In this document: positions 17,017 to 22,929 of the stretch, one piece after another
How positions within the stretch are numbered: the first letter of the stretch is position 1
Layout: each line of letters starts with the position of its first letter
Assembly (NCBI GenBank): GCA_035263105.1
Contig: DATFRO010000014.1
Span: forward strand, 1-26,776
DNA: 26,776 bases
Reading direction: 5' to 3'
From: DATBVX01 sp035263105
GTDB taxonomy: Bacteria; Pseudomonadota; Gammaproteobacteria; Steroidobacterales; Steroidobacteraceae
The notes under the pieces: generated by a model
What the model was told of the DNA's origin: nothing
Database searches by the model: none
Seen by the model: only the letters and a program-made list of their open reading frames with translations
Made by a program: the position numbers and the translations under genes

Positions 17017-17530
17017 AGATGAAGCCGTCGATGAGCACCTTCAGCGTGAGTGTCCACGCCCGTCGATACCAGATCGACTGCTGTATCAGCGCGAGCGAAT
17101 AGCCGACAAACGCGGTAGCACCCGCGATCTGGAACACGTGCGGGTAATCGGTGCCTGGAGACAGCGCGCGGCCGGTGATGTACGCGGTGAACAGACTCAC
17201 GATGAGCAGGTACACGAACCACTGCGCGAGATTCCGCCCCATCGAGAACGGACCCTTCGGGAATACCGTGAGCAACACCACCGGTCCCTTCGTGAGCTTT
17301 TCCATGAACTCAGGCGTGCGCATTTCCTTCATGTTCCCGGCGCGCGGCACCAGGTAGTCGCCCGGCGGGAGCGCAAAGGGACGCAGCGCGTCCTGCAAAC
17401 GATCCTGGTCGGGAACCTTCGGGTAGTCACCGCGGTGCCAGAACGGTCCCATGTGAATGATCGAGCTCGCGACGAACACGATGACGGCCGACACCAGGAT
17501 CGGCAGCCACAATGCATCCAGACCGGTCAT
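16970..17530 (-). CDS. conserved four-helix membrane protein of unknown function
   Basis: A 186-residue inner-membrane protein. Hydrophobic helices lie at about 8-25, 107-124, 136-152 and 164-182. A conserved-looking soluble loop after helix 1 begins IIHMGPFWHRGDYPKVPD and runs through ALPPGDYLVPRAGNMKEM, probably the functional face. I do not recognise a named family. The ATG follows AGGGGGA at about 6-nt spacing, a strong ribosome binding site. It is the first gene of the minus-strand run leading into the propeller-PHP and S9 peptidase genes, so it may help in their transport or sensing, which is inference from position only. Its TAG stop falls inside the CTTCCC repeat cluster. Confidence 0.8.
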   Translation of the reverse strand: MTGLDALWLPILVSAVIVFVASSIIHMGPFWHRGDYPKVPDQDRLQDALRPFALPPGDYLVPRAGNMKEMRTPEFMEKLTKGPVVLLTVFPKGPFSMGRNLAQWFVYLLIVSLFTAYITGRALSPGTDYPHVFQIAGATAFVGYSLALIQQSIWYRRAWTLTLKVLIDGFIYGLLAAGTFGWLWPH

Positions 17531-17617
17531 AGAGTGTCCCCCTGAGTTGTTCTGGAATCTGGCGGCGATCGAACGCGCGCACTCTACTCTGAACCTCGCC
17601 GCGCGGCCAAGCGCCGC

Positions 17618-17643
17618 CTCGCCGCCGTTCAGCGGGCGGCGAG
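17618..17643. terminator. strong hairpin with the aminotransferase stop codon in its loop
   Basis: CTCGCCGCC (17618-17626) and GGCGGCGAG (17635-17643) are perfect 9-nt arms around an 8-nt loop that contains the minus-strand TGA (17629-17631). There is no T-run after it on the minus strand. It may aid termination or protect the 3' end. Confidence 0.45.
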
Positions 17644-18972
17644 CGCGTCGTTGAGGCTCGCCTCGATCAGCACCATCGCCTCATCGACATGCGCCTGGTT
17701 GATCATCAGGGGCGGGATGAAACGCACGGTGCTGACGCCGCAGGAGAGCAGCAGCAGTCCATTGTGGAACGCGGTGGTGAGCATCTTTTCACACAGCGCG
17801 CGCGCCGGCTTCTTGCTGGCGCGGTCCTCGATCAGCTCCATGCCGATCATGAGACCCTTGCCGCGCACATCGCCGATGCATTCGAAGCGCTTCTGCAGAT
17901 CGCGGAGCCTGGCCGTGAAGTAATCGCCGACCTGCGCCGCGTTGGCCGCGTACTCGCGCTCGACGAGGTCGAGCGTGGCGAGCGCCGCGGCACAGCACAG
18001 CGGGTTGCCGCCGAACGTGTTGCCGTGCGCACCGCGCTTCCATTTCTCCATGTGTTTCTTGCGCGCGACCACCAGCCCGATCGGGAGTCCGGAACCCAGG
18101 CCCTTGGCGAGCGTCATGATGTCGGGCGAGACGCCCGAGTGCTGGCTCGCGAACATCCGCCCGGTGCGCCCGATACCCGACTGCACTTCATCGAAGATGA
18201 GCAGGATGCCGTGTCGATCGCAGAGCGCGCGCAGACCCTGCAGGAATCCATCCGGCGGCACGAGATAGCCACCTTCACCCTGCAACGGCTCGATCAGGAT
18301 CGCGGCGACTTCGTGCGACGGCACATTGGTCTGGAACAAAGTGCCTTCGATGTAGTCGAGCACGGCCTTCCCCTGGTCGGCGCCCGCGAAGAGCGGCCGA
18401 TAGGTATTGGGGTAGGGCACGTGCGTGACGCCGGGCATGGTCGGGAAGAAACCGGCCTGCTGCGTGTACTTGCTCGCGGTGAAGGCGAGCGAGCCCATGG
18501 TGCGGCCGTGAAACGCGCCGAGGAAGCCGATGAAGCGCGGACGGCCGGTGACGTAGCGCGCGAGCTTGAGCGCGCCCTCGACCGATTCGGTGCCGCTCTG
18601 GCAGATGAGAATCTGCACCGGCTCGCGCATCGGATCGAGCGCGTTGATCTTCTCGGCGAGCTTCGTCATGCGCTCGTGCCAGTAGTCGCTCGAGATGTGC
18701 AGGAAGTCATCCGCCGCATCCTTGATCGCCGCGACCACGGCCGGATGACTGTGACCGGTGCTGCACACGGCGATGCCGGCCGCGAAATCGAGAAAGCGAT
18801 TGCCGTCCACGTCCCACACTTCCGCGCCACGTCCCTTCGCCATCACGAACGGGTAATCGCGGGGGTAGGATGGCGTCGTGACGGAGCGATCGCGCTCGAT
18901 CAGGGCGCGGGCCTTGGGCCCTGGCAGTTCGGTACGAATGTGGCTTGAACGCATGGGAGTGGGTGAACGCAT
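17629..18972 (-). CDS. class III PLP aminotransferase, GABA/omega-amino-acid type
   Basis: A 447-residue fold-type I aminotransferase. The PLP-binding motif is complete: CQSGTESVEGALKLAR (phosphate cup, about 124-139), FIGFLGAFHGRTMG (about 147-160), the Asp of DEVQSGIGRTGR (about 261) and the Schiff-base Lys290 in TLAKGLGSGLPIG. The opening PGPKARALIERD and YPFVMAKGRGAEVWDVDGNRFLDF match the group annotated as 4-aminobutyrate or acetylornithine-family aminotransferases, so it should move an omega-amino group to a 2-oxo acid and give a semialdehyde. The ATG follows GAGGA. It lies 32 bp after the CoA-transferase B gene in the same direction, which places it in the same catabolic unit. The precise amino donor is not decided by sequence. 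Confidence 0.9.
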   Translation of the reverse strand: MRSPTPMRSSHIRTELPGPKARALIERDRSVTTPSYPRDYPFVMAKGRGAEVWDVDGNRFLDFAAGIAVCSTGHSHPAVVAAIKDAADDFLHISSDYWHERMTKLAEKINALDPMREPVQILICQSGTESVEGALKLARYVTGRPRFIGFLGAFHGRTMGSLAFTASKYTQQAGFFPTMPGVTHVPYPNTYRPLFAGADQGKAVLDYIEGTLFQTNVPSHEVAAILIEPLQGEGGYLVPPDGFLQGLRALCDRHGILLIFDEVQSGIGRTGRMFASQHSGVSPDIMTLAKGLGSGLPIGLVVARKKHMEKWKRGAHGNTFGGNPLCCAAALATLDLVEREYAANAAQVGDYFTARLRDLQKRFECIGDVRGKGLMIGMELIEDRASKKPARALCEKMLTTAFHNGLLLLSCGVSTVRFIPPLMINQAHVDEAMVLIEASLNDALAAR

Positions 18973-18995
18973 GACAGGTCCTCGACTACGCCGCT

Positions 18996-19015
18996 CCGCT
19001 GCGTCTATGCAGCGG
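18996..19015. other. hairpin with the CoA-transferase B stop codon in its loop
   Basis: CCGCTGC (18996-19002) and GCAGCGG (19009-19015) pair perfectly around a 6-nt loop that holds the minus-strand TAG (19005-19007). It lies just before the ribosome binding site of the downstream aminotransferase, so it could set relative expression or mark an RNA end. Confidence 0.5.
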
Positions 19016-19805
19016 GTAATCGGATTCTAATCGGGCTCGCGTGCGCTTTCCCGGTGCGCGCGTGCAGATCGCGCAGGCACTCGAGATCTTCGCGCTGGGG
19101 CGGCGGCAGTTGTTCGATCGCCTCCGCCGTCGCGAGCGGCCATCCCGTAGCACTGCGCGCAGCCTCCACGGTGACGCCGGGGTAAAGGCCCGTCAACTGC
19201 AGCTCGTCCGTTTCGGGGTGCGGCTGCAGGATGCCGAAGTCCGTGATCACGGCGCGCGGTCCGTTGCCCGGTGCTCCGCTCCTGCTGCGTGCGCCGGAAC
19301 CCGCGAGGTATCCGCAGGACGTCACGAAGTCGAGTTGCGCGACGAAGCTGCGCGGCGATTGTTTCATCACGATCAGCACTTCGCGTGCAAGCGTGGCGAT
19401 TTCCGGCGCACCGCCCGCGCCCGGCAGGCGCACCTTCGGTCGCGCGTAGTCGCCGACCACCGTGGTGTTGAGATTGCCGAAGCGATCGATCTGCGCCGCG
19501 CCGAGGAAGCCGACGTCGACGCGGCCGCGCTGCAGGTAGTGTGTGAAGATCTCGGGCAGCGGCACTACGCAATCGGCGGTCTCGGCGAGCTCGCCATCGC
19601 CGATCGAGAGCGGCAGCACGCTCGGCTTCGTGCCCACGGTGCCCGATTCATAGATCAGCACCAGGTCCGGTGCGTGGCGCAGGCGCGCGAGATTGCACGC
19701 CGCGCTCGGCAGCCCGATGCCGACGAAGCACACGGCGCCGTTGCGCAGCTGGCGCGCCGCGGTCACGGTCATGATTTCGTCGGCGGTATACGTGAGTTGA
19801 CTCAC
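19005..19805 (-). CDS. family I CoA-transferase subunit B (GctB-like)
   Basis: The beta subunit of a heteromeric CoA-transferase like glutaconate CoA-transferase. From GTG 19805 it has 266 residues, the length I recall for the Acidaminococcus beta subunit. The acid that becomes the enzyme-CoA thioester is Glu53 in IYESGTVG, matching the known beta-Glu54. Other family features are VGIGLPSAACNLA, the segment VGFLGAAQIDRFGNLNT and the PGAGGAPEIA loop. I chose GTG 19805 because the protein then starts SQLTYTADEIMTVTAARQL as GctB proteins do; the open frame reaches a GTG at 19847. It has no clear ribosome binding site. Its expected partner, subunit A, lies 2.2 kb away at 22073-22924, beyond a fluoride-resistance operon on the other strand, so it needs its own promoter or very long read-through. 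Confidence 0.9.
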   Translation of the reverse strand: MSQLTYTADEIMTVTAARQLRNGAVCFVGIGLPSAACNLARLRHAPDLVLIYESGTVGTKPSVLPLSIGDGELAETADCVVPLPEIFTHYLQRGRVDVGFLGAAQIDRFGNLNTTVVGDYARPKVRLPGAGGAPEIATLAREVLIVMKQSPRSFVAQLDFVTSCGYLAGSGARSRSGAPGNGPRAVITDFGILQPHPETDELQLTGLYPGVTVEAARSATGWPLATAEAIEQLPPPQREDLECLRDLHARTGKAHASPIRIRLPAA

Positions 19806-19806
19806 G
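19791..19806. promoter_or_regulatory. 16-bp perfect palindrome over the subunit B start codon
   Basis: CGTGAGTTGACTCACG is a perfect inverted repeat (7-nt arms, 2-nt centre) covering the GTG start at 19803-19805. It could be an operator or, in RNA, a start-masking hairpin, or a chance of coding sequence. Confidence 0.35.
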
Positions 19807-19847
19807 GGAGCATTCTGCAGGCGTGCACGCCACGGTACGAAGCACAC

Positions 19848-19853
19848 ATCATA
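19848..19853 (-). promoter_or_regulatory. candidate -10 element for CoA-transferase B
   Basis: On the minus strand TATGAT lies about 43 nt upstream of the GTG start and would give a leader of about 36 nt. No good -35 is seen at 17-18 nt. It is the best candidate for an independent promoter of the separated subunit gene. Confidence 0.3.
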
Positions 19854-19884
19854 ACCGGGAGGGCGTGCTCGCAGCGCCCGCGGT

Positions 19885-19913
19885 TTGATTGTCTGGCAGG
19901 CGCTGCGTACACT
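19885..19913 (+). promoter_or_regulatory. sigma70-type promoter of the fluoride operon
   Basis: TTGATT at 19885-19890 and TACACT at 19908-19913 are separated by exactly 17 nt. The predicted transcript start near 19920 is a few bases before the first riboswitch helix, so the RNA would begin with the aptamer. Confidence 0.65.
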
Positions 19914-19925
19914 CGGCCCCCACCA

Positions 19926-20043
19926 GGAGATGGCATTCCTCCTCTAACCGCCGCATCTCGCGGCTGATGATGCCTACGCTAGATCCGCACGGAGAGGCGT
20001 AGCCATCCCGCGCCTGTCCACGGATCTCAAAAAGGACAGGTGT
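19926..20043 (+). ncRNA. fluoride riboswitch (crcB motif) with translational expression platform
   Basis: The aptamer has every expected part. P1 is GGAG (19926-19929) with CTCC (19939-19942). P2 is GCCGC (19950-19954) with GCGGC (19960-19964). The pseudoknot pairs GGCAT (19932-19936) with ATGCC (19970-19974) inside the diagnostic CTGATGATGCCTAC. Downstream, CCTGTCC (20013-20019) can pair with GGACAGG (20034-20040), which contains the crcB ribosome binding site. AGATCCG (19981-19987) can pair with CGGATCT (20021-20027), inside the loop of the first helix, and CTACGC (19974-19979) with GCGTAG (19997-20002), which uses aptamer bases. No terminator with a U-run is present, so control of translation initiation is the likely mode; which helix wins with fluoride bound is inference. 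Confidence 0.95.
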
Positions 20044-20424
20044 ATGTTGAAACCGATCGTCGCGATCTGCGTTGGCTCCAGCCTCGGCGCGCTGCTGCGC
20101 TGGTGGCTCGGCAACCAGCTCAATCATTTCTTCCCGGCCGTTCCGCCGGGCACCCTGGCAGCGAACCTGGTCGGCGGTTACATCATCGGCGTCGCCATCG
20201 CGTTCTTCGCATCGTTCTCGGCGCTGGCTCCCGAGTGGCGCCTGCTCGTCATCACCGGCTTCTGCGGCGGGCTCACCACGTTCTCGACCTACTCGGCGGA
20301 GCTGGTGACATTGCTGCAGCAGGGTCGCGTGATGTGGGCGTGCGGAGCCGCTGCGGCTCATCTCGCGGGATCGGTCCTCATGACGCTCGCGGGCATCGGC
20401 ACCGTCGCGCTGTTGAAAACCTGA
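20044..20424 (+). CDS. crcB: fluoride exporter CrcB/FluC
   Basis: A 126-residue, four-helix protein of the Fluc family, which works as an inverted dual-topology dimer forming two fluoride-selective channels through the inner membrane. Diagnostic motifs are GSSLGALLRWWLGNQ (about 11-25), GTLAANLVGGYIIG (about 36-49, with the pore Asn41) and GFCGGLTTFSTYSAE (about 72-86), the sodium and fluoride binding segment with the conserved Phe and Ser residues. The ATG at 20044 follows AAAAAGGACAGG, the ribosome binding site masked by the riboswitch expression platform. It heads a plus-strand operon with a DUF190 gene 12 bp downstream. It is a single full-length gene, so the homodimer form is expected rather than the paired two-gene form. 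Confidence 0.97.
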   Translation: MLKPIVAICVGSSLGALLRWWLGNQLNHFFPAVPPGTLAANLVGGYIIGVAIAFFASFSALAPEWRLLVITGFCGGLTTFSTYSAELVTLLQQGRVMWACGAAAAHLAGSVLMTLAGIGTVALLKT

Positions 20425-20436
20425 AGAGGGCTCGTC

Positions 20437-20790
20437 ATGCAAGGCTCATTCCTGCGCTTCTACGTTCACGAGGGGCAGCGTCATCGGAACCGGCTGGTCT
20501 GGGAGTGGCTGCTCGAGCAGGCCAACCGCCTCGGCATTCGCGGCGGTTCAGCGTTTCGCGCCATGGCTGGTTTTGGCCGGCATCACGTGGTGCACGAGGC
20601 GCAGTTCTTCGAGCTCGCGGGGACGCTCACGGTCGAGGTCGAGTTCATCGTGACCGACCAGGAAGCGCAGCAGCTGCTCGACCTGGTGCACGCCGAGAAG
20701 GTCCGTCTCTTCTACGCGCACATCCCGGCGCGCTTCGGCGTGATCAATCCCGACGCGGCGGATCCGCCGACCGTGCCCGACGATGTGTAG
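20437..20790 (+). CDS. DUF190 PII-like protein
   Basis: A 117-residue DUF190 protein, a ferredoxin-like small fold related in shape to PII signalling proteins. Typical features are the opening LRFYVHEGQRHRNRLVWEWL, the GIRGGSAFRAMAGFGRHHVVH motif split over about 33-53, and the later strand TLTVEVEFIVTD. DUF190 genes are recurrent neighbours of crcB, and a regulatory role in ion export is suspected but not established. The ATG is preceded by AGAGGG at good spacing and follows crcB by 12 bp, so it should share the fluoride-controlled transcript. The Pro- and Asp-rich tail (PDAADPPTVPDDV) is probably disordered. Confidence 0.93.
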   Translation: MQGSFLRFYVHEGQRHRNRLVWEWLLEQANRLGIRGGSAFRAMAGFGRHHVVHEAQFFELAGTLTVEVEFIVTDQEAQQLLDLVHAEKVRLFYAHIPARFGVINPDAADPPTVPDDV

Positions 20791-20841
20791 ACAAGGTCGG
20801 CAGACTTTCCCCAGGACCCAATCGCAGCGGACAGCGCCACG

Positions 20842-22050
20842 ATGACTGAGATCTGGACGCAGGCCGCGTTGTGGATGGGACTGGCGCTGGTCGCGACCCT
20901 GCTCGCCATCGGGCTGCGCGTTGCCACTGCACTTTCCGAAATCGTGGTCGGCACCGTCGCGCAGTTGGTGATCGGCGCCGCCCTGGGGAGCACGTTGCTG
21001 GCCGGCGACGCCAGCTGGCTCAAGTTCCTGGCGGGAGCGGGCGCCATTCTCCTCACGTTCCTGGCGGGGGCCGAGCTCGATCCGGTGGTGTTTCGCCGGC
21101 AGTGGAAGCACGCGACACTCGTCGGCCTCGTGAGCTTCGCGGCGCCGTTCCTCGGCTGTGCGGCGCTTGCGCGCTGGCTGCTCCGTTGGTCGCCCGAGGC
21201 GAGCTGGCTGGCGGGCATCGCGATGTCGACCACGTCCGTCGCGGTGGTCTACGCCGTGATGCTCGAGTTCGGCTTGAACCGCACGGACTACGGCAAGGTC
21301 GTACTGGCCGCGTGTTTCGTCACCGACCTGGCGACCGTCATCGGCCTGGGCCTCCTGTTCGCGCCCTTCACCTACAAGACGCTGGTCTTCCTGGGAGTGG
21401 GAGCGGTTGCGTTCCTGATCCTGCCGTGGCTTACGCCGCGATTCTTCCGCCGCTTCGGGAACCGGCCTTCCGAGCTCGAAGCGAAGTACCTGATGCTGTG
21501 CCTGTTCGGCCTGGGCGCGCTCGCGACGTGGGCCCAGAGCGAGGCCGTGCTGCCGGCGTACCTCATCGGCATGGTGCTGGCCGGCACCGTGGGCAAGGAT
21601 CACGCGCTCATTCGACGCCTGCGCACGCTGACGTTCGGCCTGCTCACTCCTTTCTACTTCATCCGCGCCGGTTCGCTCGTGTCGCTCCCCGCATTGGTCC
21701 TGGCGCCGGCAGCGTTTCTCGTTCTGCTGGCGGGCAAGATGGTGACGAAGATCGCCGGCGTCTACCCGGTCACGCGCGCGCTGCGCTCACCCCGGAAGGA
21801 AGCGATGTACACGACGCTCCTCATGTCGACCGGGCTCACGTTCGGAACCATTTCCGCGCTCTTCGGCCTCTCGCACCAGATCGTGACGCAAGGGCAGTAT
21901 TCGGCGCTGGTGGCGGCCGTCGTGGGCAGCGCGGTCATCCCGACGCTGATCGCCAATGCGTTCTTCCTGCCGCGACATCACCTGCGCGGCAGCGCGGCGG
22001 ACCAGGCACAGGAGATCGGAGAACCCGAAACCGCCGCGCGACGAACCTGA
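20842..22050 (+). CDS. CPA2-family cation/proton antiporter
   Basis: A 402-residue membrane protein with about 12-13 helices, of the NapA/KefB-like CPA2 group. LTFLAGAELDPVVF (about 71-84) is the usual helix with the family's LELD-like end. SWLAGIAMSTTSVAVVYAVM (about 121-140) is the core crossing region. FVTDLATVIGLGLLF (about 159-173) supplies the transport aspartate Asp162, preceded by Thr where electrogenic members have Asp, so exchange may be electroneutral. Cation/proton antiporters are known members of fluoride riboswitch regulons, presumably to restore ion or pH balance when HF enters. It follows the DUF190 gene by 51 bp with a weak GGACAG ribosome binding site. It ends 22 bp before the stop of the opposing CoA-transferase A gene; TCGCGCGCGCGA (22054-22065) lies between. 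Confidence 0.9.
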   Translation: MTEIWTQAALWMGLALVATLLAIGLRVATALSEIVVGTVAQLVIGAALGSTLLAGDASWLKFLAGAGAILLTFLAGAELDPVVFRRQWKHATLVGLVSFAAPFLGCAALARWLLRWSPEASWLAGIAMSTTSVAVVYAVMLEFGLNRTDYGKVVLAACFVTDLATVIGLGLLFAPFTYKTLVFLGVGAVAFLILPWLTPRFFRRFGNRPSELEAKYLMLCLFGLGALATWAQSEAVLPAYLIGMVLAGTVGKDHALIRRLRTLTFGLLTPFYFIRAGSLVSLPALVLAPAAFLVLLAGKMVTKIAGVYPVTRALRSPRKEAMYTTLLMSTGLTFGTISALFGLSHQIVTQGQYSALVAAVVGSAVIPTLIANAFFLPRHHLRGSAADQAQEIGEPETAARRT

Positions 22051-22072
22051 TGATCGCGCGCGCGAAGCTTGC

Positions 22073-22924
22073 CTAGGACGGGCTCACCTTGAGGGCACGC
22101 AGGAACTCGGCGTGATCGCGCAACCCGAGCACGTGGCGCTCCATCCAGATGAGGAACGTCTTGCGATCGCGCGAGATCTCATCCCACGCCGCGTAGAAGC
22201 TGTTGTCGCGCGCGTAGTAGTCCTGCGCGTACGAGGGATAAGCGCCGCCGGGTACCACGGCCACCGCCGCGATGAGAAAGCCCGGCAGCACGACCGCGTT
22301 CATGTCGGCGTCGAGGCGCTCGACCTGCTCTTCGACCGTGACGATGAGGCAGCGCGCCGCCATCGCCGCTTCACGCGTCGCACCCACGATGCCCCGGATC
22401 AGCACGTTGCCTGCGGCATCGACCTGCTGCGCATGCAGGATCGTGACGTCGGGGTTGAGCGCCGCGATCGACATCAACGAGTCGCCCGTGAACGGGCACT
22501 CGAGCGGCTTCACGTGCGCCGCGGAAAACCGCGCCAGGTCCGTGTCGGCGTAACGGCGCATGAGGCCGCACGGCAAGCCGCTCGCGCCTGCCGTGTAGGC
22601 GACGGCCATCTCCGCGTGACTGTGCTCCATGAGCTGGAGGGGTTGTGGCCAATCCTTCTCGACGGCATCGCGCAATCGATGGAGCGACCCGACGCCGGGG
22701 TTGCCGCCCCACGAGAACGTCAGGCGCTCGGCGCACGCCATGCCGATCATCTGGTCGTAGATGAGATCGGGCGTCATGCGGATGAGATGCAGGCTCTTGC
22801 GGCGCTGGCGGATGATCTCGTGGCCGGCGGCGAACGGGATCAGGTGCGTGAAGCCCTCGAGCGCGATGCTCTGGCCGTCCTTGACGTGCCGCTCGATCGC
22901 CTCGCGCAGGCTCAGCAGCTGCAT
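22073..22924 (-). CDS. family I CoA-transferase subunit A (GctA-like)
   Basis: The alpha subunit of a heteromeric CoA-transferase, 283 residues. It opens MQLLSLREAIERHVKDGQSI and continues with ALEGFTHLIPFAAGHEIIRQ, where family members have a glycine-rich CoA-contact segment. Later features are FSWGGNPGVGSLHRLRDAVE (about 88-107) and a PFTGDSLMSIAALNPDVTIL segment. The catalytic Glu resides in subunit B, so both genes are needed. The ATG at 22924 begins 5 bp after the aldehyde dehydrogenase stop; the open frame continues upstream to 23119 but only inside that gene. Together with the dehydrogenase and aminotransferase it suggests activation of a carboxylic acid to its CoA ester. Subunit B is displaced to 19005-19805. 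A steroid-ring IpdAB-type hydrolase is a more distant alternative. Confidence 0.88.
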   Translation of the reverse strand: MQLLSLREAIERHVKDGQSIALEGFTHLIPFAAGHEIIRQRRKSLHLIRMTPDLIYDQMIGMACAERLTFSWGGNPGVGSLHRLRDAVEKDWPQPLQLMEHSHAEMAVAYTAGASGLPCGLMRRYADTDLARFSAAHVKPLECPFTGDSLMSIAALNPDVTILHAQQVDAAGNVLIRGIVGATREAAMAARCLIVTVEEQVERLDADMNAVVLPGFLIAAVAVVPGGAYPSYAQDYYARDNSFYAAWDEISRDRKTFLIWMERHVLGLRDHAEFLRALKVSPS

Positions 22925-22929
22925 CGCCG

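Noticed and set aside
17689..18948. Plus-strand open frame (419 codons) opposite the class III aminotransferase
   Set aside because: The minus-strand aminotransferase is complete with its PLP lysine; the plus frame shows no motif.
19848..22072. Mobile element carrying the fluoride genes
   Set aside because: No transposase, integrase, terminal inverted repeats or direct target repeats are visible at the borders. The insertion idea rests on gene order alone, so no mobile element is annotated.
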